The translations under genes were made by a program, and so were the position numbers. From Gammaproteobacteria bacterium (GTDB lineage: Bacteria; Pseudomonadota; Gammaproteobacteria; Steroidobacterales; Steroidobacteraceae), in NCBI GenBank assembly GCA_003134045.1, contig PLAH01000103.1, forward strand, positions 1-56,994: DNA of 56,994 nucleotides, written 5' to 3'. Shown here piece after piece: positions 7,591 through 18,861 of the stretch. The notes beneath the pieces were generated by a model that ran no database searches, was not told the DNA's origin, and saw only the letters and a program-made list of their open reading frames with translations. Each line of letters starts with the position of its first letter. The stretch's first letter is position 1.

Positions 7591-8933
7591 AGCGGCTGCT
7601 CCCGCCCGGGAATCCAGGACGTGCCGGCGAGGGGCACGCCCGCCATTGCCGCGGATTCCACCGTCAATGCCACCAAATCCTCTTTCTCCAAATGATGCAC
7701 GTCCTGTTTGCCGCAAGCACGTGCGATGGTGGTCAATTCCATGTTGAGGGTCTTCAAGTAATTCCTCAGCCGCTTCGCCCCGACTTCGGGCTCCAGCCGC
7801 AGCTCGAGTTCGGGATCCTGCGTCGTGACGCCGACCGGGCATTTGCCGGTGTGGCAATGGTGACAGAAGCCGGGTGCCGTACCAAGCCGTGCATAATCCT
7901 CGACCGCCGACAGATGTCTGCCCTGCGAGATGTAGGTGTCGCTGTTGCAACCCAGGGCCACCAGCACGCCCTGTCCGATCGCCACCGCGTCGGCGCCCAT
8001 CGCCAGCGCTTTCGCGACGTCGGCCCCGCTGCGAATGCCGCCGGAAATGACCAGCTGCACGATGCCGCGCATATTGAGATCGTCGAGCGCCTCGACCGCC
8101 TGACGAAGCGCCGCAAGCGTGGGGATGCCGACGTTTTCGATGAATACCGTCTGCGTCGCGGCGGTGCCGCCCTGCATGCCGTCGACGACCACCACGTCCG
8201 CGCCGGCGTGCACCGCCAGCTTCACGTCGTTGAACACCCGCGTCGCGCCCACCTTCACATAGATCGGCTTCTCCCAATCCGTGATCTCGCGCAGTTCCTT
8301 GATTTTGATCACCAGATCGTCGGGCCCCGTCCAATCCGGATGGCGCGACGCGGATCGCTGGTCGACGCCTTCGGGCAAGGTGCGCATGCGCGCGACCCGC
8401 GGATTGACTTTCTGACCCAGCAACATGCCGCCGCCGCCCGGTTTGGCACCCTGGCCGATCACGATTTCGATGGCATCTGCACGCCGCACGTCGTCGGGAT
8501 TGAAGCCATAGCGCGAGGGCAGGCATTGATACACCAGCATCTTCGACGCGGCGCGCTCCTCGGCCGTCATGCCGCCGTCGCCCGTGGTCGTCGACGTGCC
8601 CACCTCGGTCGCGGCGCGGCCGAGGGCCTCCTTGACTCGCGCGGACAGCGCCCCAAAGCTCATGCCGGCCACGGTGATGGGAATGGCGAGCTCGATGGGC
8701 TTGGACGCGAAGCGCGTGCCCAGCAGAGTCTTGGTCGCGCAGCGCTCGCGATAGCCTTCGAGCGGATAGCGCGACAGCGAGGCGGCGAGGAACAACAAGT
8801 CGTCGAAATTCGGTACCCGGCGCTTCGCCCCCAATCCGCGGATTTCGTACAAACCGGTCGCGGCCGCGCGCTGAATGTACTCGATGGTGTGGCGGTCGAA
8901 TCCCGCCGATTCTTCCAGTTGCAAGCCACTCAT
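7587..8933 (-). CDS. mgsC: N-methylglutamate synthase-type subunit C (FMN/FeS glutamate synthase domain; GlxD-like)
   Basis: 448 residues homologous to the FMN-binding, central part of glutamate synthase. Visible are the FMN-site segments GMSFGALSARVKEAL, TGDGGMTAEER, GQGAKPGGGGMLLGQKV and ISGGIRSGADVAKALAMGAD, and a cysteine cluster FCHHCHTGKCPVGV that fits an iron-sulfur site. In the NMG pathway this subunit catalyses the synthase half-reaction that makes N-methylglutamate from methylamine or gamma-glutamylmethylamide. Start chosen at ATG 8933, with AGGAG 10 bases upstream and 4 bases after the mgsB stop; an ATG at 8963 overlaps mgsB and has no ribosome site. The GlxBCD family also exists outside methylamine use, but gmaS next door supports the Mgs role. 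Confidence 0.85.
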   Translation of the reverse strand: MSGLQLEESAGFDRHTIEYIQRAAATGLYEIRGLGAKRRVPNFDDLLFLAASLSRYPLEGYRERCATKTLLGTRFASKPIELAIPITVAGMSFGALSARVKEALGRAATEVGTSTTTGDGGMTAEERAASKMLVYQCLPSRYGFNPDDVRRADAIEIVIGQGAKPGGGGMLLGQKVNPRVARMRTLPEGVDQRSASRHPDWTGPDDLVIKIKELREITDWEKPIYVKVGATRVFNDVKLAVHAGADVVVVDGMQGGTAATQTVFIENVGIPTLAALRQAVEALDDLNMRGIVQLVISGGIRSGADVAKALAMGADAVAIGQGVLVALGCNSDTYISQGRHLSAVEDYARLGTAPGFCHHCHTGKCPVGVTTQDPELELRLEPEVGAKRLRNYLKTLNMELTTIARACGKQDVHHLEKEDLVALTVESAAMAGVPLAGTSWIPGREQPL

Positions 8934-8937
8934 GCGA

Positions 8938-9645
8938 TCAGTACTCCTGGTTGGCATCGGCATGCCAGTGATACAGACTCTTGGCGGACGCGACCCGCTT
9001 GAACGAACCGGGATCGTCCGGCCGGCCGGCGGCGTTCAGCAGGCTCGAGACGGCCGCCACGTCGGTGTCCGTCATCGGCTCGAAGCGGGCATCGGCGCCG
9101 AGCGAGCGAACCTTGCCGCGGACGTAAATGACGGCTTCGTAGAGCGAGTCGCCGAGCGCATCCTCGGCATCGCCGCAGACGACGATGCGCCCCGCCTGCG
9201 CCATGAACGCGGAGAAGCTGCCCACGCTGCCGCCGACGACGATATCCGCGCCCTTCAAGGAAATGCCGCAGCGAAGCGATGCGTCGCCGTCGATCACCAG
9301 CAAACCGCCGTGCGCCGAGGCGCCGGCCGCCGTGGAGGCAAAGCCTTTGATGTGCACGCGTCCCGACATCATGTTCTCGGCCGCGCCCGGTCCCGCGTTG
9401 CCGTGAACGGTGACGGTCGCATGCTGGTTCATGCCGGCCACGTAGTAGCCGACGTGGCCATGGATATGGACGTCGAGTTCAGCATCCAAGCCGCAAGCGA
9501 TGGAGTGAGCGCCGTCGGGATGCACGACCGAGACCTGCGATATGCCATCGCTCACCGCGCGCTTGTGCAGATATAAATTCAGCTGCCGCAAGGTATCGCG
9601 CGCGAGATCGAATTCCCGCGCCGGGACAGGCTTCATATTTGCCAT
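8938..9645 (-). CDS. mgsB: N-methylglutamate synthase-type subunit B (GXGXG domain; GlxC-like)
   Basis: 235 residues matching the C-terminal right-handed beta-helix (GXGXG) domain of glutamate synthase: repeated Gly-rich turns such as HIHGHVGYYVAG, TVHGNAGPGAAENM, VHIKGFASTAAG and ISLKGADIVVGGSVGSF. In glutamate synthase this domain holds the other domains together; here it is a separate subunit, as in MgsB/GlxC. ATG at 9645 has a strong GGAGGA site 9 bases upstream and overlaps the end of mgsA by 13 bases, indicating translational coupling. Confidence 0.85.
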   Translation of the reverse strand: MANMKPVPAREFDLARDTLRQLNLYLHKRAVSDGISQVSVVHPDGAHSIACGLDAELDVHIHGHVGYYVAGMNQHATVTVHGNAGPGAAENMMSGRVHIKGFASTAAGASAHGGLLVIDGDASLRCGISLKGADIVVGGSVGSFSAFMAQAGRIVVCGDAEDALGDSLYEAVIYVRGKVRSLGADARFEPMTDTDVAAVSSLLNAAGRPDDPGSFKRVASAKSLYHWHADANQEY

Positions 9646-10529
9646 GAATAGATTTCCTCCGGCTTGGGCTCGAACAGCGTGGCGTGGCCGATATCGGGCA
9701 AATGCGCGAGCGAGCGGAACTCCGAGGCGATGGCGACGTAGTCGTCCGTTTCCGCGACCACCGCCGGCTTGCAGGCGAACGCATCGCGCACGATCAACAG
9801 TTCCTTGTCGGTCCCCATCAGAAACGTGAAGAATCCGTCCAGCTGGCTGAAGCCGCGCTCCACCGCTTTCTCCAGATCGTCGCCCTCGCGCAGGCGCCAT
9901 TCGAAAAAGCGGCACGCGGCCTCGGTGTCGTTGTCCGTTTCGAATTCAATTCCCAGCGGCTCCAAGTGTTTGCGCACCAGGTGGGGATTGGACAGCGAAC
10001 CGTTGTGGACCAGACAAAAGTCGCGGCCGGCGGTGAAGGGATGCGCGTGGGCGGGAGTCACCGCCGATTCGGTGGCCATGCGGGTGTGTCCCACGAGGTG
10101 CGTGCCGCGCAGCGAACCGAACTCATAGCGGCGCGCGATATCGGCGGGTGCACCCACGTCCTTGTACAGATCGATGGACTGACCCACCGAGAGAACCGCC
10201 ACCGTGGGGATGGTGCGCTTGAGCCAGGAAACGACCTGATCCGCGTCCGCGGCGGTGGTCAGCACGGCATGGTTGCCGTGCACCGCGATCTCATGCGCCT
10301 CGCTGAACTCGCGCGCAATCAGTCCCAGCAATTCCGACCAGTCCACCGCGCGGCCGCCGCTGTACAGGCTGATCTTGTGCTGCCGGTCCGACACGGGCGT
10401 GGTGTACACCGCGAGCCCGGCCGAGTCGGGGCCACGCTCCGTCATGCCGATGAGCATGGGCACCATCAGCGCGCCGAGTTGCTCGCGCAAGGCGGGCTTC
10501 TTGACCAATAGACCGACTATTCCACACAT
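9633..10529 (-). CDS. mgsA: N-methylglutamate synthase-type subunit A (class II glutamine amidotransferase; GlxB-like)
   Basis: 298 residues starting Met-Cys-Gly-Ile-Val, so the nucleophile Cys2 is exposed after Met removal, as in class II (Ntn) amidotransferases. Other motifs are TERGPDSAGLAVY, GHTRMATESAVTPAHAHPF and VHNGSLSN. In the NMG system this subunit releases the amine from a gamma-glutamyl donor and passes it to MgsC. AAGGAG lies 7 bases before the ATG at 10529. Gene order gmaS-mgsA-mgsB-mgsC is compact, with 22 bases between gmaS and mgsA. Confidence 0.87.
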   Translation of the reverse strand: MCGIVGLLVKKPALREQLGALMVPMLIGMTERGPDSAGLAVYTTPVSDRQHKISLYSGGRAVDWSELLGLIAREFSEAHEIAVHGNHAVLTTAADADQVVSWLKRTIPTVAVLSVGQSIDLYKDVGAPADIARRYEFGSLRGTHLVGHTRMATESAVTPAHAHPFTAGRDFCLVHNGSLSNPHLVRKHLEPLGIEFETDNDTEAACRFFEWRLREGDDLEKAVERGFSQLDGFFTFLMGTDKELLIVRDAFACKPAVVAETDDYVAIASEFRSLAHLPDIGHATLFEPKPEEIYSWQI

Positions 10530-10551
10530 GCGGCGGCTCCTTGAGGTTGCC

Positions 10552-11886
10552 CTAGAAAAATTCCAAGTAGCGTTTGGCTTCCCAATCCGAGACATGGCGC
10601 GAGTACTCGGTCCATTCCATGCGCTTCAAGCGAATGAATTCGCGCGCGAGGTCGGCCCCCAGGCCGTTGCGGATCACTTCGTCCTGTTCGAGCGCATCGA
10701 TGGCCTCATGCAAGGATTGCGGCAGCAGCTTGATGCCCTTCGCGGCCAGTTCCTCCATCGACAGCTGATACAGGTTGATGTTCTGGGCCGGGCCCGGATC
10801 CAGATCGCGGTCGATGCCGTCGAGACCCGCCGCGATCAAGGCCGCGGACACGAGATAGGGATTGCAGCCCGAATCCGGCAACCGGACTTCCAGGCGCCCG
10901 TGCGGCACGCGCACGCAGGCGGTGCGGTTGTTGTCGCCGTAGGCGATATACGCGGGAGCCCACGTGGCGCCCGACAGCGAGCGGCCGACGACCAGCCGCT
11001 TGTACGAATTGACGGTCGGCGCGGCGACGGCGCAAAAGGCGCGCGCATGCGCCAACACACCCGCCAGGAATTGATACGCCATGGTGGACAGGCCCATGCC
11101 GGATTTGTCGCCGGGGTCATGGAACGCATTCTTCTGGGCCGCAGAACCCACGGACACGTGGAAATGTGCGCCGCTGCCGGTGCGGTTCGAAAACGGCTTC
11201 GGCATGAACGTGGCGATCATGCCGTGCTTGTGCGCGATCTCGCTGGCCGCCATCTTCACGAACGTAAAGTTGTCGGCGGATTTGAGCGCGTTCGCGTAGG
11301 TGAAATTGATCTCGAACTGGCCGTTGCCGTCTTCGTGATCGATTTGATACACATCGATGCCGGCGGCGCGCAGTCCGCTCACCATCTCGTCGAGCGCCTC
11401 CCGCGTGCGGTACAGTCCCTTGTAGTCGTAGCACGGTTTGTCGAGATCGTCGGTCTGATCGGCCGGCCCCAAGCTGCCGTCCGCGCGCCGCGCGAGCAGC
11501 ATGAACTCCGGCTCGATGCCGGTGAACATCGTGAGTCCACGCTCGCTCATGCGCGCGATCTGCGTTTGCAGCGCCACCCGCGAACAGTAGGGATAGGGCT
11601 TCTTGTCGACCACGCCGTTGCAGATCAGCCGCGCATAGCCCGGCATCCAGGGAATATCCTGCAGGGTGGACAGATCGCCCACGGCCATATAGTCCGGACC
11701 TTCCGGGCCCATGCCGAAGCCCCACAACGCAAAGCCCGCGAAGCCCGCACCGTCCGTCAACACCATGTCCAAGTGTTCGACGGGTACCGCCTTGGCCTTC
11801 GCCGATCCGTGGATGTCGACGAACTGCGCCAAGATATAGCGGATCTTGCGCTGCTCGAAGAACTCCTTCGCTTGCTCCCGATTCAT
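10552..11886 (-). CDS. gmaS: Gamma-glutamylmethylamide synthetase-like ligase (glutamine synthetase superfamily, GlnT type)
   Basis: 444 residues, the size of GMAS/type III glutamine synthetase-like ligases. GS-fold motifs are visible: [11 protein letters not shown] (metal/glutamate site), [15 protein letters not shown], the ATP site [19 protein letters not shown], and [24 protein letters not shown] joins glutamate and methylamine using ATP. The start is ATG 11886 with GGGGAG 7 bases upstream. Linkage to mgsABC and to TMA- and DMA-oxidising genes supports methylamine rather than ammonia as substrate, but related ligases (glutamine synthetase III-like, gamma-glutamyl-polyamine or -ethylamide ligases) cannot be excluded from sequence alone. 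Confidence 0.85.
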   Translation of the reverse strand: MNREQAKEFFEQRKIRYILAQFVDIHGSAKAKAVPVEHLDMVLTDGAGFAGFALWGFGMGPEGPDYMAVGDLSTLQDIPWMPGYARLICNGVVDKKPYPYCSRVALQTQIARMSERGLTMFTGIEPEFMLLARRADGSLGPADQTDDLDKPCYDYKGLYRTREALDEMVSGLRAAGIDVYQIDHEDGNGQFEINFTYANALKSADNFTFVKMAASEIAHKHGMIATFMPKPFSNRTGSGAHFHVSVGSAAQKNAFHDPGDKSGMGLSTMAYQFLAGVLAHARAFCAVAAPTVNSYKRLVVGRSLSGATWAPAYIAYGDNNRTACVRVPHGRLEVRLPDSGCNPYLVSAALIAAGLDGIDRDLDPGPAQNINLYQLSMEELAAKGIKLLPQSLHEAIDALEQDEVIRNGLGADLAREFIRLKRMEWTEYSRHVSDWEAKRYLEFF

Positions 11887-12120
11887 TCCGACACTCCCCT
11901 GTGGCTGGCGCCGCATTCAATGACGATGTTCCCGCCGCACCGCGCCCCGGAATGGGAGAGGCCGCCGCAGGTTATAGTGCGCGTCGCCGAATCCGCGGCC
12001 GCCGGCGCACCGAAACGCAGTGACCGCGGACAGGCGATCTTTAGGGAAATGCGCGGCGGCGATCGGCGGTTAACAGTGCGGCTTGCATATGCGAATATAA
12101 GCACGAAATTTAACTGTGGA

Positions 12121-12134
12121 GCAAATAAATTTGC
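12121..12134. promoter_or_regulatory. GCAAAT-AA-ATTTGC palindrome before first XRE-cupin regulator gene
   Basis: GCAAATAAATTTGC is a perfect 6-2-6 inverted repeat 10 bases upstream of the regulator ATG and in the divergent gap facing gmaS. Related GCAA-N5-TTGC repeats precede the second regulator (16455-16467) and the TonB receptor (30641-30653). Likely an operator, perhaps for the two regulators themselves; no binding data. Confidence 0.5.
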
Positions 12135-12144
12135 GTATTGTGCA

Positions 12145-12810
12145 ATGGCCCGGATGAAGCCGAAGCCCCAGCCCAAGGCATCGCCGCGGCCGCGCGCCAG
12201 AGCGGACGCCTCCGCGCCGCGCCTGGATCGCGGCGAGAGTCCCGCGATCGATCTGGGGCGCACCGCACGACGGCTGCGCGAAAGCCAGAATCTGACGCTG
12301 GCGGACGTCGCCGGCCGGGCGGATATCAGCAGCGCCATGCTCAGCCGGCTCGAGACCGGCCGAGTATCCCCGAGTCTCGAGACCATCGTCGCCCTGTCCA
12401 AAGCGCTCGGCGTCACGGCCTCCGTCCTGCTGCAGCGGGTGGGCGCGGACGATGGCGGCGCGCAACTGATCCGCGCGGGCGAAGGCCTCGAAACCGTGCG
12501 CAGCGGGACGCGGCGCGGCCATACCTATCACTTGCTGGCGGCCCAGCGCGGACCGCGCAAGGTCTTCGAACCTTTCCTCGTCACGTTGAACGACCGCAGC
12601 GAAGTATTTCCCGGGTTCCAGCATCCGGGCGTCGAATTCATTCACATGCTGTCGGGAATTCTGCACTACCGCCACGGCCGCCATTCCTACGTCCTCAAGC
12701 CGGGCGACACCCTGACTTTTCGCGGCGACATCGCGCATGGTCCCGAACGTCTGGAAAAGGTCCCCATTCGCATGCTGTCGATGATCATCTACGCGAACGA
12801 AGAAGAATAA
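12145..12810 (+). CDS. XRE-family transcriptional regulator with C-terminal cupin domain (paralogue 1)
   Basis: 221 residues. The first 35 or so are basic and proline-rich, followed by an XRE helix-turn-helix (TARRLRESQNLTLADVAG through MLSRLETGRVSPSLETIVAL). The second half is a cupin sensor (HPGVEFIHMLSGILHYRHG, YVLKPGDTLTFRGDIAHGPE). This architecture is known for regulators of amino-acid, polyamine and betaine use that bind a small ligand in the cupin. It is divergent from gmaS-mgsABC, so it probably controls that operon and itself. The protein is strikingly similar to the regulator at 15742-16383 across the cupin domain, so the two arose by duplication. A second ATG at 12154 is possible. 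Confidence 0.88.
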   Translation: MARMKPKPQPKASPRPRARADASAPRLDRGESPAIDLGRTARRLRESQNLTLADVAGRADISSAMLSRLETGRVSPSLETIVALSKALGVTASVLLQRVGADDGGAQLIRAGEGLETVRSGTRRGHTYHLLAAQRGPRKVFEPFLVTLNDRSEVFPGFQHPGVEFIHMLSGILHYRHGRHSYVLKPGDTLTFRGDIAHGPERLEKVPIRMLSMIIYANEEE

Positions 12811-12820
12811 GCCCGCCGCG

Positions 12821-13243
12821 GTGGTCATCGTATTCGCCGGCGATGCCACACTGCAGTTCGCCGCGGGCTATCTGGCGGATCGGTTTGGGCGAGCCCGCGT
12901 GCATCGGCTGGGCGGTCTTTGCCTGTGCGTCCTGCTGCCGCTGCTGCCGGTGATGATTCTCGTGCCCGGGCTGTGGGAGCTGTACCTCTATGTGCTCGGC
13001 GGAGTCGCAGGTTCCGTCTATACGCTCTCCATGGTCTCGAGCGGCGAGCGTTTCAGCGGTGCGGCTCTGCTGCGTGCTTCCGGGCTGATTGCCCTCACCT
13101 GGAATCTCGCCGCCAGCGTGGGTCCTGCGGCCACCGGCGTGGTCATGCAGCACATCGGCAGCTCGGCCATGACGGCGGTCCTCTGGGTCATGGCAGTCGG
13201 TTTCGTACTCGCCACCGGCGTCGAACGACGTGCCGCGGCCTGA
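12821..13243 (+). pseudogene. C-terminal half of an MFS transporter (probable remnant)
   Basis: An open frame of about 140 residues beginning at a GTG resembles only the second six-helix bundle of an MFS permease. It opens with GDATLQFAAGYLADRFGRAR, the loop motif that normally sits between helices 8 and 9 or in the middle of the protein, and continues with four or so hydrophobic helices. The N-terminal half that should precede it is absent; the upstream bases belong to the regulator gene, 10 bases away. A half-transporter is not expected to work, so this is probably the relic of a deletion that joined the regulator to the end of an old transporter gene. A genuine short gene cannot be excluded. 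Confidence 0.6.
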
Positions 13244-13353
13244 GTAGTGATACCGTTCGCCGTTTCGGTTCGCTACACTTTTGGATTGCCGTCGTTCAAA
13301 TCTATTCCCTAATCGCCGTCATTCGTCTCTACCCTCGCCCAGGAGAACCCGCC

Positions 13354-15672
13354 TTGCCACATTTCTCGACGCCCGCTCGCGCCAAGCACCCCGCGCGCAT
13401 TCTGATCGGCTTGTTGGCACTGGCCATGGGCGCCGCGCTCAGCGCGACGTCGAACGCCGCGGATCGCGCGGATGGCGTGGCGTCCGAGGCCGTTGCGTCG
13501 CGCGTCACCGCGGGCGCCACTGCCGTGAGTTCCGCCGCACCGGGCGCAGTTTCTACGGCGGCCGCCCGCGGTGCCGTGGATGCGGCACGACTTGAGGCCG
13601 CGGACTCCGAGCCGCAGAATTGGTACACGGGCGGACGCGATCAGCAAGGCTCTTATTATTCGCCGTTGGCGACCATCAACGCCGCGAACGTCAAGGACTT
13701 AGGCTTCGCGTGGCAGTACGATCTGGGCAGCCCGCTGCGCGGGCAGGAAGCGACACCGATCGTCGTCGACGGCGTCATGTATACCTCGGGCACCTGGGGA
13801 TATGTCTATGCGGTCGATGCGGCCACCGGCCACGAGTTGTGGCGCTACGACCCCAAGAGCGATTTTTTTGCCGGCAGAAACCCCTGCTGCGATCTCGTCA
13901 ACCGGGGCGTGGCGGTCTGGAAAGGCAAAGTCTACGTCGCGTCGGCCGACGGCCGTCTGCATGCCATCGATGCGGCGACCGGCAAGAAGATCTGGGAGGC
14001 CGACACCATCGCCGACCACACACTTCCCTATGCCAGCTCGGGCGCACCCCAGATCGCCGGCGACCTGGTCGTCATCGGCAACGGCGGCGCCGACATCGGC
14101 CACGGTGGCGTGCGCGGCTACGTGTCCGCCTACGACCTGGATTCGGGCAAATTCAAATGGCGCTTCTACACCGTCCCGCCCGCCGTCGGGAAACCGCTCG
14201 AGGATCCCGCACTGGCCGCGGCCGCCAAGACCTGGGACGCAAAGCGCGATGCGCAGTTCAAAGGGGGCGGCACCGCCTGGGACGGCTTCGCCTACGATCC
14301 CGCATTGAAACTGGTGTATTTCGGCACCGCCAACGCGGCGCCCTACGATCTTCGCCAGTTGGGCTCCGCGAAACTCGACAGCCTGTACACGGCATCGATC
14401 ATCGCCCTGCACGCCGATACAGGCCGGCTCGCGTGGTACTACCAGACCACGCCGCGCGATAGCTGGGACTTCGATACGACCCAAAAAATGATTCTCACCG
14501 ATCTCGACATCGGCGGCGCGAACACGCAAGTTCTTCTGCAAGCCAACAAGAACGGTTTCTTCTACGTCTTGGACCGCAGGACCGGCAAGCTTCTTGCCGC
14601 GAAGAACTTCACCTACGTGAATTGGGCCTCCTCGATCGACATGAAGACCGGCCGCCCGGTCACCACCCAGGAATCGGACTGGTACACCTCGCCCAAGAGC
14701 ATTTATCCCTCCTGGGCCGGAGGCCACACGTGGAATCCCATGTCGCTGAGCGCGCAGACCCACCTGGTCTATATCCCGGTGATCGACGCTCCCGCCGTTT
14801 GGGTGGACATGCTGCATAATGGCGGCGAGATGAAGTATCTCGACGGCTTTTTCACCGCCAACGGCATACTCGCCGACGACACCTACAATGCGGACGACTT
14901 GAAGGAACTGTATGGCCCGGTGCCGTCGCTCAAGGACATCAAGAGCGCGCGCAAAGTAAAGCCCGTGCGAGAATTGTTGCGCGCCTGGGACCCGGTCGCG
15001 CAGAAGACGGTGTGGGAGCATGAGACCTCATCCGGAATCCGCGGTTACGACGGCGGCGTCAGTTCCACCGCCGGCAATCTCGTATTCCAGGGCCGCGGCA
15101 GCGGCGGCTTGTGGATCTACGCCGCCGACACCGGCAAGGTCTTGAAAATAGTCCAGACCGGCAGCCATATCATGGCGGCGCCCATGACCTATGCGGTCAA
15201 TGGCGAGCAGTTCGTCGCCGTCCAGGTGGGCTATGGCGGTACCGGCATCTCGGTCGGATCGATTCCCCCGAGCAGCGCGGCCGTCAAGTTCGAGAACACC
15301 AACCGCATCATCGCCTTCAAACTCGGCGGCGGCCGCGTGCCGCCCCCTGCGGCGCGCGTCAGTGAGGCCTTCGAGAAGCCGCCCGAGCAGACCGCGAGCA
15401 AGGAGGCCATCCATGCGGGGGAAATCAAATTCGTCGAAGAATGTTCGCGCTGCCATGTGCTCGATCTGAACATCACGCCGGATCTGCGCCGGCTCAATCC
15501 GGGTCTGCACGCCATGTTCAAGGACATCGTTCTGCACGGCGCGCTCGCGCCCGCCGGGATGGAACGCTTCGACGACATTTTGAGCGAGTCGGATGTCGAC
15601 AACGTTCATGCGTACCTGATCGATCAAAGCTGGGTGGCGTATCGAGCCCAGGAGGCCGCGGCGCACAAGTAA
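13354..15672 (+). CDS. PQQ-dependent quinohaemoprotein dehydrogenase (type II alcohol dehydrogenase family)
   Basis: 772 residues from a TTG start with AGGAG 8 bases upstream; this start gives a proper signal peptide (MPHFSTPARAKHPARILIG, then a hydrophobic core). Beta-propeller W motifs recur (YVYAVDAATGHELW, HAIDAATGKKIW, YVLDRRTGKLLA). The vicinal disulfide Cys178-Cys179 (NPCCDLV) and catalytic Asp372 (DSWDFD) are present. A cytochrome c domain follows with haem motif CSRCH (Cys697, Cys700, His701) and probable axial Met736. Family members oxidise alcohols or aldehydes in the periplasm. Odd features: Asp374 two residues after the catalytic Asp, and Asp247 with a small insertion where the metal-binding Glu is expected. 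Its link to amine oxidation is unknown; it sits between the two regulators. Confidence 0.9.
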   Translation: MPHFSTPARAKHPARILIGLLALAMGAALSATSNAADRADGVASEAVASRVTAGATAVSSAAPGAVSTAAARGAVDAARLEAADSEPQNWYTGGRDQQGSYYSPLATINAANVKDLGFAWQYDLGSPLRGQEATPIVVDGVMYTSGTWGYVYAVDAATGHELWRYDPKSDFFAGRNPCCDLVNRGVAVWKGKVYVASADGRLHAIDAATGKKIWEADTIADHTLPYASSGAPQIAGDLVVIGNGGADIGHGGVRGYVSAYDLDSGKFKWRFYTVPPAVGKPLEDPALAAAAKTWDAKRDAQFKGGGTAWDGFAYDPALKLVYFGTANAAPYDLRQLGSAKLDSLYTASIIALHADTGRLAWYYQTTPRDSWDFDTTQKMILTDLDIGGANTQVLLQANKNGFFYVLDRRTGKLLAAKNFTYVNWASSIDMKTGRPVTTQESDWYTSPKSIYPSWAGGHTWNPMSLSAQTHLVYIPVIDAPAVWVDMLHNGGEMKYLDGFFTANGILADDTYNADDLKELYGPVPSLKDIKSARKVKPVRELLRAWDPVAQKTVWEHETSSGIRGYDGGVSSTAGNLVFQGRGSGGLWIYAADTGKVLKIVQTGSHIMAAPMTYAVNGEQFVAVQVGYGGTGISVGSIPPSSAAVKFENTNRIIAFKLGGGRVPPPAARVSEAFEKPPEQTASKEAIHAGEIKFVEECSRCHVLDLNITPDLRRLNPGLHAMFKDIVLHGALAPAGMERFDDILSESDVDNVHAYLIDQSWVAYRAQEAAAHK

Positions 15673-15741
15673 CTGCCCATCTAACAGAATGATCTGCATA
15701 CGGATTTACGGTCCTCGCGGCTCATCCGGGCCGCACCGTCC

Positions 15742-16383
15742 CTACTCGTCGTAAATGATGATCGACAGCATCCGGATCGGCACCTTGTCGAGGGTCTCCG
15801 GGCCATGCGCCACGTCGCCGCGAAAGCTCAAGGAGTCTCCGGGAGCCAGCGGGTAGCTATGACTGCCATGGCGATAGGTGAGGGACCCCGCCAGGATATA
15901 AATGAACTCGGTGCCGGGATGCTGAAAACCCGGAAACACCTCGCTCTTGTCGGTCAGCGTCACCAGGAAGGGCTCGAAGGATTTTCGCGGGCCGCGCTGG
16001 GCGGCGAGCAGATGGTAGGTGTGGCCGCGCCGCGTACCGCGCCGGACCACTTCGAGGCCCTGACCGGCGGGAACGCGCTGGGCGCCCTCTTCGTCGCCGC
16101 CCACGTCCTGCAACAGCAGCGCGGGCCTGACGCCGAGTGCGGCGGCCAGGGCAACCAAGGTCTCCAAGCTGGGCGTGACATGACCCGTTTCCAGGCGGCT
16201 CAACATGCCGGCGCTGATGCCGGCGGTGGTCGCGACGTCCGTCAGCGTGAGTCCCTGGCCCTCGCGTACGCGGCGCGCGACCGCGCCCAGTTGTCGCCCG
16301 ACATGGGGTACCGCGGCAGCCGCGCCGGCCCCATGGGCCGCGACCACACCCCCCGGCATCGACTTCTTGGTAAAACGCGCCAC
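15742..16383 (-). CDS. XRE-family transcriptional regulator with C-terminal cupin domain (paralogue 2)
   Basis: 213 residues: HTH at about residues 30-90 (MLSRLETGHVTPSLETLVAL), then a cupin sensor (HPGTEFIYILAGSLTYRHG, APGDSLSFRGDVAHGPE). Long stretches of the cupin match paralogue 1 residue for residue, for example GHTYHLLAAQRGPRK and SEVFPGFQHPG. The gene faces away from trimethylamine dehydrogenase; the 283-base gap between them holds a GCAA-N5-TTGC repeat. It likely controls the tmd operon. The two paralogues may respond to different methylamines. Confidence 0.88.
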   Translation of the reverse strand: MARFTKKSMPGGVVAAHGAGAAAAVPHVGRQLGAVARRVREGQGLTLTDVATTAGISAGMLSRLETGHVTPSLETLVALAAALGVRPALLLQDVGGDEEGAQRVPAGQGLEVVRRGTRRGHTYHLLAAQRGPRKSFEPFLVTLTDKSEVFPGFQHPGTEFIYILAGSLTYRHGSHSYPLAPGDSLSFRGDVAHGPETLDKVPIRMLSIIIYDE

Positions 16384-16454
16384 GCGATCCCTTCGAGTTC
16401 CCTTTGGCCGGCCGGATAAACTTCCTTGGCGATCCCCGGCAATTTACACCGCAC

Positions 16455-16467
16455 GCAATTTATTTGC
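16455..16467. promoter_or_regulatory. GCAA-TTTAT-TTGC inverted repeat between paralogue 2 and tmd
   Basis: Reading on the opposite strand it is GCAAATAAATTGC, nearly the same sequence as the repeat at 12121-12134, and it has the same orientation relative to its regulator gene. A weak promoter-like pair pointing toward tmd overlaps it (TTGCAC at 16464-16469 and TATTAA at 16487-16492, 17-base spacing), which would fit repressor control. The rest of the 16384-16666 gap holds no recognisable gene. Confidence 0.5.
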
Positions 16468-16660
16468 ACTACAGTAACTAGCGTGATATTAAATTCCGAT
16501 GCCAGCGCCCAAGCTCAAGTCGTCAACGCGCATGCTGGCGCACGCCGCGGACACCCTGGCGAGGGCAGCCGACCCCCAATATGATACGTCTCCCTTGAGC
16601 TGGCGGGCGCCCGAGCCTGCGCGATAAAACTAGCATAACGAACACCGCAAGAGGATCTAA

Positions 16661-18859
<2,199 letters not shown>

Positions 18860-18861
18860 CC

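Noticed and set aside
10255-12144. Plus-strand extension upstream of XRE-cupin paralogue 1
   Set aside because: The frame is open through gmaS and mgsA by chance; the regulator's HTH starts soon after ATG 12145.
12919-13353. In-frame extension of the PQQ dehydrogenase upstream of TTG 13354
   Set aside because: It runs through the MFS remnant and lacks a signal peptide; the TTG has AGGAG and a proper export signal.
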